From: CAVZTX01 sp963778375
Lineage (GTDB): Bacteria; Chloroflexota; Ktedonobacteria; Ktedonobacterales; Ktedonobacteraceae
NCBI GenBank assembly: GCA_963778375.1
Contig: CAVZTX010000030.1
Location: 207,348-271,347, forward strand
Direction: 5' to 3'
DNA: 64,000 nt
The position numbers and the translations under genes are program-made. This document shows, piece by piece, positions 43,983-55,434 of the stretch. The notes beneath the pieces are model-generated. The model was not told the DNA's origin, did not search any database, and was given only the letters and a program-made list of their open reading frames with translations. The number at the start of each line of letters is the position of its first letter. Within the stretch, counting starts at the first letter, position 1.

Positions 43983-45023
43983 GTGCCATCAGAGACCAAA
44001 AATATCTATAATGGTGCTCCTCTTGCAAATGCCGAAGTAACTGCACTCCAAGAATTGGAAGCATTGCTTCAAGAAAATGGTTCTCTACGCCAGGGGGAGT
44101 CCATTCCTACCGTATCGTACACTATTCAGATCGATGATAGTAACATCGGCTTTCACGCTAAAAACAATACCGTTGTTGCCCTATCTGTTCGAGACTGCTC
44201 ATTGATCTCGCTTCCTGAGTCATTTTGGCAGTTGAGCAATCTCCAGACACTATCTTTGGGAGAGAATCGGTTTTCTTCCCTTCCCAAAAGCATTGGAGAC
44301 CTCACAAACCTGAAGTACCTCTACTTGCATAGTAACCAATTAGCTGCTCTCCCCGAAAGCATCGGCAATCTGGCACAACTCCATACGCTCAATTTGAGCT
44401 ACAATGAATTGGCGGCACTACCCAAGTCCCTCGGTAATTTGGCCAACCTGGTCTTTCTCTATGTCAGTCACACACACTTATCAGCACTGCCCACGTCGCT
44501 TAAGAATCTGAGCAACCTGATGTATCTCAATATCACCGATAATCACTTCACGTCCCTCCCTGAGACTCTCGGCGAGCTGATCAATCTCAAAGAATTTAGA
44601 GCATATAATAACCAATTGGCGGTACTACCCGAAGCGTTCGGCAATCTGACAAACCTTCAAGAATTGCATGCGAAGAACAACCAATTGGTATCTTTGCCCA
44701 CTTCTTTAGGCAACATGAGAAGCCTCAAAGAAATACATGTGTCTGATAATCGGTTAGAGACCTTACCCAAATCACTCGGCAACCTAACACGCCTGATACA
44801 CCTCGATTTGAGAAATAACAGGTTGACGGCACTGCCTAAATCACTAACCAATCTAATGCGTCTGACATTCCTCGATTTGAGAGCAAACAAATTAGTCTCT
44901 CTCCCCGAGGGTATTGGATACCTTCCAAATCTCGAAAAATTAGATCTGCGATGGAATAAGTTATCTTCGTTACCTGAGTGGTTTCAACGGCTTGAGCAGC
45001 GGGGATGTACTGTGTACATATAG
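43983..45023 (+). CDS. Cytoplasmic leucine-rich repeat protein
   Basis: 346 residues. After about 70 N-terminal residues, eleven LRRs of 23 residues (LPESIGNLTNLxxLxLxxN type) run to a capping segment ending TVYI. These are the plant Ras/SHOC2-like type. No signal peptide, membrane helix or partner domain. The start is GTG 43983 with GAAGGA about eight bases upstream. Such proteins mediate protein binding; the partner is unknown. Confidence 0.88.
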   Translation: MPSETKNIYNGAPLANAEVTALQELEALLQENGSLRQGESIPTVSYTIQIDDSNIGFHAKNNTVVALSVRDCSLISLPESFWQLSNLQTLSLGENRFSSLPKSIGDLTNLKYLYLHSNQLAALPESIGNLAQLHTLNLSYNELAALPKSLGNLANLVFLYVSHTHLSALPTSLKNLSNLMYLNITDNHFTSLPETLGELINLKEFRAYNNQLAVLPEAFGNLTNLQELHAKNNQLVSLPTSLGNMRSLKEIHVSDNRLETLPKSLGNLTRLIHLDLRNNRLTALPKSLTNLMRLTFLDLRANKLVSLPEGIGYLPNLEKLDLRWNKLSSLPEWFQRLEQRGCTVYI

Positions 45024-45214
45024 TCAGTAGCCTTTCCTACTATCTTCTAAATTTCGTAGCTCTAGACCTTCACTTCGCCTCCGTCAGTGCAAATCACAAG
45101 CGCCACAAGCGGGACAACTGTCACTTTCGCCATCCCACCATGTCAATCCACTCTGCTATGAGAGGGTAGCAAGCAGGCCGAAGAGGTACGGAAATTCTCG
45201 TACCGTTCGTTCAG

Positions 45215-45544
45215 CTACAAGTTTGAACCATTATCTGCGCCACCACCAGTATAAGCGCTGCTCCCTTGATTAATCGGTTTCTGTTTCCTGACCGCGGATT
45301 CAGTGCTCTTCTCTACAGCAGTGGGCGTATCCACCCCACCTCCGGTGGCCGCGCCACTTGCGTCATAAGTGGAATCCTCACCGATGCCTTCGCCGGTATC
45401 ACTGGTTGGTGGCAAGGTATCTTCGTCTGTGTCATTCATGGTATCCGCTTGTCGCTTCACTGTAGCATCCTGATCAGCATTCATTCCTGTTGTATTGCGC
45501 TTCTGACTGTTGTCCTTATTCTGATTGCTTTGCTGTTTGGCCAT
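45215..45544 (-). CDS. Disordered hydrophilic protein of unknown function
   Basis: 109 residues from MAKQQSNQNK (ATG 45544; AGAGG about 10 bases upstream); the frame is open back to 45646 but the extra part looks non-coding. The composition is rich in Asp, Thr, Gly, Asn and Gln, as in small desiccation/stress proteins. No recognised domain. Confidence 0.6.
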   Translation of the reverse strand: MAKQQSNQNKDNSQKRNTTGMNADQDATVKRQADTMNDTDEDTLPPTSDTGEGIGEDSTYDASGAATGGGVDTPTAVEKSTESAVRKQKPINQGSSAYTGGGADNGSNL

Positions 45545-45879
45545 GCAAGTATATCCTCTTTCTAGCTCGGTATGGTGATACAATCTCTCTGCCTCTTTTA
45601 AGGAAGCGAGTTCTTCATAGATAGCTACGCCATCTGTACATACCACGTTTATGCTCTATCCTCAAGAGACAGAAAAAAGCTCCTACCTATCTCTATCTCT
45701 ACGAGTTCTTAAAATATTGTGAGGAAATGGGAACAACTAGATACAGTCTAGTGTTCTCATTTATGGATGAGGAAGGAAAAAGAAGCTTCCTTCATCCGTG
45801 AAAAAAGTAGGATATAATTTCTGTAATCAATTCACTTAACCCTCAAGAAAGAGCATCGTTCAACAAGAAGGAGATTGCC
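45545..45879. other. Intergenic region before msrB
   Basis: 335 bp, AT-rich, with an imperfect hairpin GGATGAGGAAG/CTTCCTTCATCC at about 45763-45799 and TATAATTT near 45814 that may be the -10 for msrBA. No gene. Confidence 0.4.
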
Positions 45880-46311
45880 ATGAGTGATCTAAGAAATATG
45901 CCGGAGTCGTATTGGAAAGAAAAACTGACGCCCGAACAATATAAGGTTGTTCGCCAGAAGGGCACGGAGCGTGCGTTTACCGGTGCATTGTGGAACAACC
46001 ACGAGAATGGTATGTATGAGTGCGTTGCCTGTGGGGAACCATTATTCTCTTCAGACGCCAAATTTGACTCAGGTACTGGCTGGCCGAGTTTCGACCGCCC
46101 GGTTGATTGGGAACATCTGGAGCTGCACGAGGACAGATCGTTCTTTATGACCCGAACTGAAGTAGTTTGCAAGAATTGCGGTGCGCACCTGGGGCATCTC
46201 TTCGAAGACGGTCCACGCGAGACCACAGGACAGCGCTATTGCATCAACTCTGCCTCGCTCAAATTTCACCCTGCTGACGCGGAAAAGCAAGAAGACCCAT
46301 CCATTCGTTGA
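45880..46311 (+). CDS. msrB: Peptide methionine-R-sulfoxide reductase
   Basis: 143 residues. Zn-binding CxxC pairs (CVACG and CKNCG), GWPSF, HLGHLF, and the catalytic Cys in RYCINS. Reduces the R form of methionine sulfoxide in proteins. AAGGAG lies about ten bases before the ATG. Followed 33 bp later by msrA, so both stereoisomers are repaired from one transcript. No export signal: cytoplasmic. Confidence 0.95.
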   Translation: MSDLRNMPESYWKEKLTPEQYKVVRQKGTERAFTGALWNNHENGMYECVACGEPLFSSDAKFDSGTGWPSFDRPVDWEHLELHEDRSFFMTRTEVVCKNCGAHLGHLFEDGPRETTGQRYCINSASLKFHPADAEKQEDPSIR

Positions 46312-46344
46312 TAAAAATGAGATAAAACAAAAGAGAGGTAACAT

Positions 46345-46896
46345 ATGTCTCAGCTTGAGACCGCCACGCTTGCTGGAGGATGCTTCTGGTGTACAGAGGC
46401 AATTTTCAATCGACTCAAAGGCGTGATATCAGTTGTACCTGGATACGCTGCATCCAACGTACCCAATCCCTCCTATCGAGCAGTTTGTACGGGGAGAACT
46501 GGCGCTGCCGAAGGGGTTCAGATAACGTATGACCCGTCTATCATTACCTACGATAAACTACTGGAAATCTTTTGGCATCTGCATGACCCTACAACAATGA
46601 ACCGCCAGGGGAATGATGTTGGAACCCAATATCGCTCGGCCATTTTCTATCAAAACGATCAGCAAAAACAGATTGCTCTCGCCTCGAAAGAAGCGTTAGA
46701 AAAATCAGGCACCTATAAAAAGCCCATTGTGACTGAAATTTCTCCATTTACCAACTTCTACCCGGCTGAGGACTACCACAAAGACTATTATGACAATAAC
46801 CGTTACCAGCCTTATTGTACGTTCATCATAGACCCCAAGGTACAGAAGTTGCTGAGGGAATACAGGAAAGAGCTAAAAGAAGAGTACGCTAGCTGA
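46345..46896 (+). CDS. msrA: Peptide methionine-S-sulfoxide reductase
   Basis: 183 residues. Catalytic motif GGCFWCTE with the nucleophile Cys at 13 or so; YSGG-type loop is YAASN here. HDPTTMNRQGNDVGTQYRS matches the family. AGAGAGG precedes the ATG. Encoded after msrB. The C-terminal Cys pair used by some MsrA for recycling is not present, so it probably uses a single resolving Cys or thioredoxin directly. Confidence 0.94.
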   Translation: MSQLETATLAGGCFWCTEAIFNRLKGVISVVPGYAASNVPNPSYRAVCTGRTGAAEGVQITYDPSIITYDKLLEIFWHLHDPTTMNRQGNDVGTQYRSAIFYQNDQQKQIALASKEALEKSGTYKKPIVTEISPFTNFYPAEDYHKDYYDNNRYQPYCTFIIDPKVQKLLREYRKELKEEYAS

Positions 46897-46914
46897 TTCT
46901 ACTCAATCGCTGAA

Positions 46915-46950
46915 ACAGGCCTCACTCAGATCTGAGTGAGGCCTGTGCTG
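46915..46950. terminator. Terminator after msrA
   Basis: A perfect 32-bp palindrome (46915-46946, centre AGATCT) followed by GCTGTTTT. It lies between convergent msrA and zwf and can serve both. Confidence 0.88.
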
Positions 46951-46984
46951 TTTTCACAAACGACTGCTCGATGACAAATCGATT

Positions 46985-48559
<1,575 letters not shown>

Positions 48560-48724
48560 GTATGTTCTCCTTTATGCTTGACGTTTGTCTTAAAAGTATA
48601 CCGCAATCTAAACTGTCCTGCATGAGCGGTTTTTTTGACAGCAAAGGAGAAAGGTAATTGTTGCTGGACAAAGAGCGACTAGGCGTAGATTGTTTGAAGT
48701 ACTTTGTCTGGCTTGCGTGGATAA

Positions 48725-49765
48725 TCAGGATGCCTTCTTTTGAGCCACTTCGCTGCTGGCTTTCTTACCCCGTGCCATCTGTTGTTGGTGGGTATGAGAA
48801 ATGAAACGCAGTTGTGCAAAGTAAAAAGCGCCACCTACGCATAAAACAATTGGTATGAGAAGCGAAAATAGCAGCGATGCCGTCATAGGAACCTTCAATA
48901 TAGTGAGGAAAACAAATTGGAGGAAAGGTAGTACCAATAGAAATACCGTTGTCATCATAGTAAGCACTATACTCGAGCGTGCTTGCAAGCGCTTGCGAAC
49001 TGCCTCATAGCGTACGTTTGCCTGTTCGCGGATGCTATTTTGCTGAATGACGAGATTGTGGCGCTCGGCATCAATCTGTGCACGCTCACGCGCTAGTTCC
49101 CGTTCGAGTTCTTCGGCTTTGATCTGTGTCTGCCGCATCGTATAAAGTGCTTCGGCGATATGTTGATCTTCTTCCTGCTTGATCTGAAACTCTACAGTCT
49201 TTTTCACATCATACAGTAAGGGAGGGACGTGTTCGGGAGAGAGGACGAGCGTACGCGCTGCCTCCTTTACCATTTTCCCTGCTTCTTCCTCGACAGCTTC
49301 GTGGAAGGAATCCTGGTAATCGTGATAAAGTTCCTGATAACGTCGTTGCAACTCTTGATAGCTTTCCTGCAATTCCTTGCGCTCTTCCATCATCTCGCGC
49401 AGGTGGCTCTGATATTGGTCGATCTCTTGCTGGTGGCCGTAGTTGATCGCTTCGATTTCCTTCTCAAATTGTTCTTGAGCGCGGTTGTGCTCGACGACGA
49501 GTTGCTCCAATTCGGCGCGTTGTTGCTCAAGCTCCAGCCGCAATTGTTTCATTTCGTCACGTAGCTGCGCCACAACATTACCAGAATTTTTTCCATTGGA
49601 AGGATCGCCATTTACCTTCGAAATATAATCAGTGTTTCGCTCTAGATGTTTCTGTTGCAGAATAGCTTGTCTACGCTCACTGAGAAACTCTTTATGATTG
49701 AATGGACGAGATGGTCGTTCTAAAGGACTGGTTGTCGGATACGTATTATCGTCTCGTGATAACAT
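48725..49765 (-). CDS. Coiled-coil protein with two C-terminal membrane helices
   Basis: 346 residues from MLSRDDNTYP (ATG 49765, AGGGGG six bases upstream; the longer frame from 49876 lacks a ribosome site). Residues about 60-260 are heptad-rich coiled coil (LRDEMKQLRLELEQQRAELE style), rich in Glu, Gln and Arg. Two membrane helices near 275-330 (for example MTTVFLLVLPFLQFVFLTIL) end with a short basic tail. The cytoplasmic coil could tether partners to the membrane. No family recognised. Confidence 0.75.
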   Translation of the reverse strand: MLSRDDNTYPTTSPLERPSRPFNHKEFLSERRQAILQQKHLERNTDYISKVNGDPSNGKNSGNVVAQLRDEMKQLRLELEQQRAELEQLVVEHNRAQEQFEKEIEAINYGHQQEIDQYQSHLREMMEERKELQESYQELQRRYQELYHDYQDSFHEAVEEEAGKMVKEAARTLVLSPEHVPPLLYDVKKTVEFQIKQEEDQHIAEALYTMRQTQIKAEELERELARERAQIDAERHNLVIQQNSIREQANVRYEAVRKRLQARSSIVLTMMTTVFLLVLPFLQFVFLTILKVPMTASLLFSLLIPIVLCVGGAFYFAQLRFISHTHQQQMARGKKASSEVAQKKAS

Positions 49766-49971
49766 TATTGCCCCCTTGACCTGGCTGTGTTTTCTTGCAA
49801 CAGAAATATATGCGAATGCTGCCCTTTTTTGCTTTTGCAACTTCGTTGTCGTGATGGCAATCTCTCCCTGATGCAATTATGCATAGAAGAATATAAACTT
49901 TCAAGCCCTTTTGCCCTGTAATTGGGTCATTTTATAGCTCCCATATAAAAATTGACTGTAAAACGGGCTTT

Positions 49972-51015
49972 TTATGCGTCCAGTGAGCGAGGAAAAGCAT
50001 CGCCTAGATGACGTGAGAGGAAATCTTGAATGACTGAGATGTACTGCTCAGGGTTATATCCATAGGCTCCACAGTGTACGGCATCATCTACATAGTAGGT
50101 TTCCACTGGAATATTATACGTTCGTGCTTTTGCTACGATTTGATGGGCATGTGCAACAGGAATTAATGGGTCCTTCTCATCGTGAATCAATAGGACAGGA
50201 GCGTATTTTGGGGAAAGCGTAGTTTGTGATAGTGCTTTCCAGCGTTTAAAGCTGGCATCAGGGCGAGCCACCATGGCATGGCCGTAGCGTAAACGAAAGA
50301 CAATCGTGCTCGTTGCCACTGTCGCCCATGCGATGGCGGGAAATGTACGGCTCAATCGGCGTAATGCTGGCCTCGAAGTAGTTGCCGCAGTTAAGTACCA
50401 GTGAACATAACGGCGTAATACCTCATCTGAGCGTGCAAAAGGACTATCTACAATGATAGCGGCAACCTGGGGATGCGGCGGAGTGAGCAATGCCACGGCC
50501 GCTCCCATAGAAAAGCCATAAATGATGATTTTGCCAGGAATTGTCTCCGGTTGCTGGCTAGCGGCTGTTAATGCAGCTTGCAGATCGCGTACTTCAGCGT
50601 TTCCTCCTGTGGTTGCCTTACTTTCGCTTTCCCCGTGTCCGCGAAAATCGAACAGCAGAACATTGTAACCGAGTTTATACTGCAACGCCGCGACAGGACG
50701 TAGATGTGAGCGTGTCACGCGATAACCATGACAGATAATCACTGTCGGAGCCGGGCGCTGTTGTGCCCAGAATTCGCCACTGAGGAAAGTACCATCGGAA
50801 GTATGGAACATAAGTGCTTGTCGGTATGAGTCAGGCGGCTCTGGAGATGGATCAGGCACTTTCCAATCAAAGAGGCTTTCATCGGGCAATGCGTGAGGTC
50901 GTGATAGCTCTTCTACAAAATGACGTGCCAGCATCACCAGGCCGCTTGTAACAGCCAGCCCAAGTACGCCAATACTGGTTGATAAATTGAGTGCCCAGCG
51001 GTGTTGTCCCAACAT
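49972..51015 (-). CDS. Membrane-anchored alpha/beta hydrolase
   Basis: 347 residues. N-terminal membrane helix (LSTSIGVLGLAVTSGLVML) then an alpha/beta hydrolase of the BAAT/YqkD type: VIICHGY oxyanion region, nucleophile Ser in IIYGFSMGAAVALL, acid in HDEKDPLIP, and His in DDAVHCGAYG. The His is followed by Cys rather than the usual Gly. Substrate unknown. AAAGGGAG lies just before the ATG on the minus strand. Divergent from the methyltransferase gene. Confidence 0.87.
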   Translation of the reverse strand: MLGQHRWALNLSTSIGVLGLAVTSGLVMLARHFVEELSRPHALPDESLFDWKVPDPSPEPPDSYRQALMFHTSDGTFLSGEFWAQQRPAPTVIICHGYRVTRSHLRPVAALQYKLGYNVLLFDFRGHGESESKATTGGNAEVRDLQAALTAASQQPETIPGKIIIYGFSMGAAVALLTPPHPQVAAIIVDSPFARSDEVLRRYVHWYLTAATTSRPALRRLSRTFPAIAWATVATSTIVFRLRYGHAMVARPDASFKRWKALSQTTLSPKYAPVLLIHDEKDPLIPVAHAHQIVAKARTYNIPVETYYVDDAVHCGAYGYNPEQYISVIQDFLSRHLGDAFPRSLDA

Positions 51016-51232
51016 ACTTTGCTCCCTTCGTCGCTTGCATTCCTAACCATGCTCCTATGTTATTAGAATGCCGAAGAATCCAAAAGTGTCAACCCTAATC
51101 AAACCTTGATGTTATGCTCATCTATAGAAGACAATAACATGCCTATCTCTCGAAGCACCCTCCTTAAAGAAATCTAAATGGTATACTTCTTATGAGAAGA
51201 TATATTCGCCATTGAGCAAGGAGAGATCTGTG

Positions 51233-51985
51233 ATGCAGGCTTCTTACAATGATATTGCGGAATGGTATGATCAGTTTCTGCGTGAAAGACCTGTTTTCAC
51301 AGAAGTGATTCTGCCGAACCTGTTGACACTCATCGGAGAGGTCAAGGGCGAAGTCGTTTGTGATCTGGCCTGCGGGCAGGGCTGGGTAGCTCGTGAGCTA
51401 GCGCAGCGCGGAGCGCAGGTCACCGGTCTTGATCTGGCACCGAATCTGTTGGCACTCGCACGACGTTATGAAGAGCAGAGACCACTAGGAATAGTGTATA
51501 TTCAAGGAGATGCCCAACGCGCTGATCCGCTGAACGACAGTCAGTTTACCGGCTGTATCTGTGTCATGGCGCTGATAAATATACCTGATCTGCAAGCCAC
51601 CTTTCAGAGCATACGACGGATCCTCAAGCCAGGAGGCTGGTTTGTCTTTGCCATTCCTCACCCCTGTTTCGAGACCCCTTGCGCTCAGTGGATACCTCTG
51701 CCTGATTCTGAGCATACAATAGGTAGGATTGTCACTGGTTATTTTGACGAACGACAGTGGTTCTCATCGAATCCGGACGGAGTACGCAGCCGAGTTGCAG
51801 ATCATCACCGCATGCTCAGCACGTATCTCAATATGCTGAGCATTGCAGGGTTTGTGCTTGAACGTGTGATCGAACCAGGTCCGTCTGCTAAACAGGCTGA
51901 ACGGGTGCCAGGCAACCGCGAGGTCCCCACGCTACTGCTGATTCGTGCTCGTGTCCTGAAGGGATCGACAGACCTAGAAAAGTAA
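51233..51985 (+). CDS. Class I SAM-dependent methyltransferase
   Basis: 250 residues. SAM-binding motif I VCDLACGQGWVARELA, acidic D of motif II (VTGLDLAPNLLALA) and motif IV-like CICVMALINIPDL. I chose ATG 51233, with AAGGAGA about 8 bases upstream; the TTG at 51212 overlaps that ribosome site. The next gene follows in 19 bp. Acceptor unknown. Confidence 0.88.
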   Translation: MQASYNDIAEWYDQFLRERPVFTEVILPNLLTLIGEVKGEVVCDLACGQGWVARELAQRGAQVTGLDLAPNLLALARRYEEQRPLGIVYIQGDAQRADPLNDSQFTGCICVMALINIPDLQATFQSIRRILKPGGWFVFAIPHPCFETPCAQWIPLPDSEHTIGRIVTGYFDERQWFSSNPDGVRSRVADHHRMLSTYLNMLSIAGFVLERVIEPGPSAKQAERVPGNREVPTLLLIRARVLKGSTDLEK

Positions 51986-52004
51986 CAGCTGGAGGTAATA
52001 CGTT

Positions 52005-53756
52005 ATGACTACTGTTGTTCGCCAAGGTGCTCCTCAGTTCCCAATGATTGCTGGGGCTATGCCCCCGTCCACGCGGGACGAGATGGATGCTGCTGTGCAG
52101 GCGTTGCAAACGCATAAAAATGAGTGGGTCACCTTGCCAGTCAGCAAGCGTATTGCCTTGATAGACCAGCTCATTAAGGATTTTGCCGCTATCGCACCAC
52201 GCTGGGTCGCAGCGTCTGCCCAGGCTAAGAGCATTGCGGTCAATTCGCCTGTCATTGGTGAGGAATGGGGTGCAGGCACGTGGCCTGTACTCAGGAACTT
52301 ACGTCTGCTGCGGGAGGCACTTGTTGATATCGAAACCAATGGGCGACCTGAAATTCCAGGGCCTGTCACAACACGGTCGGACGGTCAGGTTGTCGTACAG
52401 ATCTTTCCGCAAACAGTATATGATCGCATTTTCCTCAGCGGTGTACGAGCTGAGGTCTGGATGGAACCAGGAGTGACAGAGGCAGACCTGCCTCAGACAC
52501 AGGCCGTTGCTTACCAGAACAAAGATCACGAGGGGAAGGTCGCACTGGTACTCGGTGCTGGGAATGTTGCCAGTATTGGTCCTATGGATATCCTGTACAA
52601 GTTGTTCGTGGAGGATCAGGTAGTGCTGTTCAAGGCCAACCCTGTGAATGCCTACCTGGGTCCACTGATGGAAGAAGCTCTCCGGGCATTAGTCACACCG
52701 GGTTTCTTGCGCGTAGTGTATGGAGGTGCATCAGAAGGTGCTTACCTCTGTAATCATGCGAGAGTTGACGAAATTCATATAACAGGTTCAGACAAGACCT
52801 TCGATGCGATTGTCTTCGGCGGAGGCCTGGAAGGTGCCGAACGCAAGGCGAAGCATCAGCCGCTGCTGACCAAGCGCGTCACAGGAGAACTTGGCAACGT
52901 TAGCCCTGTTATTGTGGTACCTGGTCCGTGGAGCTCAAGCGATCTCTCGTATCAGGCTGAACACCTTGTGTCGATGCTCACGAACAACGCAGGCTTCAAC
53001 TGTAATGCTACGCGAGTCATTATCCAGCACGAGGGCTGGGAACAGCGCGATTCACTCGTGAAGCAGATGCGACAGTTGCTGGCTAGGGTTCCCCTGCGAG
53101 CTGCTTATTATCCAGGAGCGAAAGAACGGCAGCGCAACTTTGTTGCTGCGCATCCAGATGCCGACCAGATTGGTACTCCACAAGGTGAGCAGCTTCCCTG
53201 GATGCTGGTGGCTGGTATTGATCCAGAAAATGAAGATGATGTCTGCTTCACTACTGAGGCCTTTTGTAGTCTCTTTGCCGAAACTGCGCTCGATGCAACG
53301 AGTGTTCCTGAGTATATCGACCGCGCGGTTGCATTCGCGAATGAGCATGTCTGGGGAACGCTGAATGCGACAATCATTGTGCATCCTCGTTCTCTCAAAG
53401 ACCCTGCGATAGCTGAGGCTGTTGAGCGTGCAATTGCGAACCTACGCTATGGCACAGTGGGAGTCAATTACTGGGCTGGAACAAGTTTTACCTTTGGCAT
53501 AACTCCCTGGGGGGCTTTTCCAGGACATGAGATCAATGATATCCAATCTGGAACGGGTGTAGTGCACAATACATTAATGTTCTCCCGCCCGCAAAAAACG
53601 CTGCTGCACGGGCCTTTTCGCAGTATCCCTAAGCCTCCCTGGTTCGTGACACAAGGCAAAACGGCGAGCAAGGTTTTCTCGAAGTTAGTCACGTTTGAAG
53701 AATCACCGTCTCCCTGGAAGGTGCCTGGTATAGTCTGGTCTGCTGTGCGTGGGTAG
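52005..53756 (+). CDS. Aldehyde dehydrogenase family protein, long divergent type
   Basis: 583 residues, about 90 longer than usual ALDH. Catalytic Cys in NNAGFNCNATR and ELGN general-base region (TGELGNVSPVIV) are present; NAD-binding KANPVNAYLG and TGSDKTFDAI are recognisable. The C-terminal 70 residues (FRSIPKPPWFVTQGKTASK onward) lie beyond the usual end of the fold. It may oxidise an aldehyde made or modified with the adjacent methyltransferase. GGAGG precedes the ATG by ten bases. Confidence 0.85.
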   Translation: MTTVVRQGAPQFPMIAGAMPPSTRDEMDAAVQALQTHKNEWVTLPVSKRIALIDQLIKDFAAIAPRWVAASAQAKSIAVNSPVIGEEWGAGTWPVLRNLRLLREALVDIETNGRPEIPGPVTTRSDGQVVVQIFPQTVYDRIFLSGVRAEVWMEPGVTEADLPQTQAVAYQNKDHEGKVALVLGAGNVASIGPMDILYKLFVEDQVVLFKANPVNAYLGPLMEEALRALVTPGFLRVVYGGASEGAYLCNHARVDEIHITGSDKTFDAIVFGGGLEGAERKAKHQPLLTKRVTGELGNVSPVIVVPGPWSSSDLSYQAEHLVSMLTNNAGFNCNATRVIIQHEGWEQRDSLVKQMRQLLARVPLRAAYYPGAKERQRNFVAAHPDADQIGTPQGEQLPWMLVAGIDPENEDDVCFTTEAFCSLFAETALDATSVPEYIDRAVAFANEHVWGTLNATIIVHPRSLKDPAIAEAVERAIANLRYGTVGVNYWAGTSFTFGITPWGAFPGHEINDIQSGTGVVHNTLMFSRPQKTLLHGPFRSIPKPPWFVTQGKTASKVFSKLVTFEESPSPWKVPGIVWSAVRG

Positions 53757-53816
53757 GGTGTATTTCGCAAGTAATTACCGAGGACTTCTCGTCGCCTACA
53801 GTGACTCGTCCATTCT

Positions 53817-53866
53817 ATGTGGGGCTATCGGCTTGACCGTCAACGGTCAAGCCGATAGCCCCACAT
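53817..53866. terminator. 50-bp near-perfect palindrome between convergent genes
   Basis: Perfect 24-bp arms 53817-53840 and 53843-53866 with a two-base centre (CA). It lies between the ALDH gene (+) and the lipoprotein gene (-), so it can end transcription from both sides. There is no T run. A stem this long without mismatch is unusual for a simple terminator. Confidence 0.75.
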
Positions 53867-53930
53867 TATGACTTGTAGCGCGTAACAGCGGCGATCGAGG
53901 CAGCAATCCAGTCCACTTGATGGTCAACCA

Positions 53931-54638
53931 TCAATGAGGTCCCTTTGTCGGCGTGGGCGTTGGGTGCCTCCCTGGCGTCGGGTCTGGCGTCGGGATAGTT
54001 GTCGGACTGGGTGATGGACTGCTTCCAGGAGTGGTGACTGCGGTAGGCGAGGCCGTTATAGTACTCGTTGCTGCTGGAGAACCTGCTGGGCCAGCCGTTG
54101 GTGAAGAAATTACAATGGTGAAATAGGCAGCCTGAGGTATCGAACAGGCTGGCACTCCCGCCTTAGAGAATGTGACCTGGACCAGAACGATCTTATTAAT
54201 GGCTACCGGTTTCAACGGAATCGAGAAGATTGCCAATCCATCGCTGGTTGTGATTGCGGACTTTGTATCGGTACTGCCATCTGGCCAATTAACTGTTGCT
54301 GTGGCGCTGGCATTGTCTACACCTTCAGGGTTGCCATTCAAGTTATGCACGAATTTAGCATAGACGTTGACAGAACCTACCGCAGATGTTGGTGAGGTAT
54401 TGGTTGCCCAAGCTCCACATGAGTAATCCGGAAGTGGGGGTGTCGGCGAATCACCACTACCTAGACGGATGGTAACAGTGACAACAGGATTGCCCAGGTC
54501 TATCGGACTTGTGTTGCTAGTGCTACCGCAAGCGACGATAAACACAGTGAGCATAAGGAAGAGTAAAATTGCCCCGCATTTCAAATAAAGAGAAAAAGAA
54601 TTAGTTTTTTTCAATGATTTCCATAGCTGTAACCGCAT
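53931..54638 (-). CDS. Secreted lipoprotein with Ig-like domain and Pro/Thr tail
   Basis: 235 residues from MRLQLWKSL (ATG 54638). The longer frame from 54698 would overlap what looks like its own promoter (extended -10 TGCTATACT, minus strand, 54681-54689). Lipobox IVAC follows a strong signal helix. One domain of about 130 residues resembles a bacterial Ig-like fold (VTVTIRLGSGDS, then VNVYAKFVHNLNGNPEG and TATVNWPDGSTDT, a Big-type pattern). The last 60 residues are Pro/Thr/Ser-rich (TPTPTKGPH end), suited to spanning the wall. Role unknown. Confidence 0.75.
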   Translation of the reverse strand: MRLQLWKSLKKTNSFSLYLKCGAILLFLMLTVFIVACGSTSNTSPIDLGNPVVTVTIRLGSGDSPTPPLPDYSCGAWATNTSPTSAVGSVNVYAKFVHNLNGNPEGVDNASATATVNWPDGSTDTKSAITTSDGLAIFSIPLKPVAINKIVLVQVTFSKAGVPACSIPQAAYFTIVISSPTAGPAGSPAATSTITASPTAVTTPGSSPSPSPTTIPTPDPTPGRHPTPTPTKGPH

Positions 54639-54848
54639 AGCGCCGGGACCGCCTTTGTCTACTTCTGAGTTTCCTGGACCAGTATAGCACGATTGCATCT
54701 TTCAGCAGGATAATATGCGCACATCTGCCATAAAAGTACTAGATATGGAGCACTCAAACGAGGACTGCTCTTCCAGATAAACGTAGCGAGAGGAAAGAAT
54801 ATGTTTGGGGTGAACCATATTTGCTATTGCGAGGAAACTGGTTAGCAA

Positions 54849-54904
54849 AGAACGCCGTTTGCAATTTTAGGTTCTTTCAATTCTGAAATTGCAAACGGCG
54901 TTCT
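54849..54904 (-). terminator. Terminator of the cupredoxin gene
   Basis: Perfect 19-bp arms (54849-54867, 54886-54904; AGAACGCCGTTTGCAATTT) with an 18-base loop, 26 bp past the stop on the minus strand. Confidence 0.85.
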
Positions 54905-54929
54905 GTTCTTCTTTGATGGGTAGGCGGGT

Positions 54930-55316
54930 CTATTGTACAGTGACCGTCAAATTCATATTCTGGTGAATTGTACAATACAGTTTAAATGTGCCTGCCGTAT
55001 TGAAAGGGCCAATTGGTGCACTGTCGTTGCCATTATATGTCATGTTCACGGTTGGAGCGCCGGATTCTGTAGCTGGTTTCGCTGTTCCATTGACCCAGGT
55101 GCCGTTTTGGATGATGTGCTGAGATGGAGCATCATCTACAAGGTTGAGCATGTCGCCCTTCTTGATAGTGATGGTGGTTTGGATGAAGGTTGCTCCGCCC
55201 ATGTGAACTGTAGGGAGGTTGGCAGTGGAAGTAGCTGTATCCCGAATTGCGCAAGCGGCCAGTATCACGCTGAGTATACCGAACACAAGCAGTCCGGCAA
55301 ATATCTTTTTGTACAT
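54930..55316 (-). CDS. Cupredoxin-like lipoprotein
   Basis: 128 residues from MYKKIFAG (ATG 55316, GAAAGGA about six bases upstream; upstream codons of the open frame run into the tRNA). Lipobox ILAAC gives a lipidated Cys after a signal helix. The domain is plastocyanin-like: a His in SQHII, then CTIHQNM at the end gives the Cys, His and Met ligands of a type 1 copper site. An extracytoplasmic electron carrier. Confidence 0.88.
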   Translation of the reverse strand: MYKKIFAGLLVFGILSVILAACAIRDTATSTANLPTVHMGGATFIQTTITIKKGDMLNLVDDAPSQHIIQNGTWVNGTAKPATESGAPTVNMTYNGNDSAPIGPFNTAGTFKLYCTIHQNMNLTVTVQ

Positions 55317-55434
55317 ACAAATTCCTTTCAACGTTCTGTGTGATTTGGTATCTTTTGCAAACACCGATTTGGAGTATATTTCAACAGTGCCTATTATATA
55401 TAATAGGAGAGGTAGGCAATGGTTGAGGGAGGAG

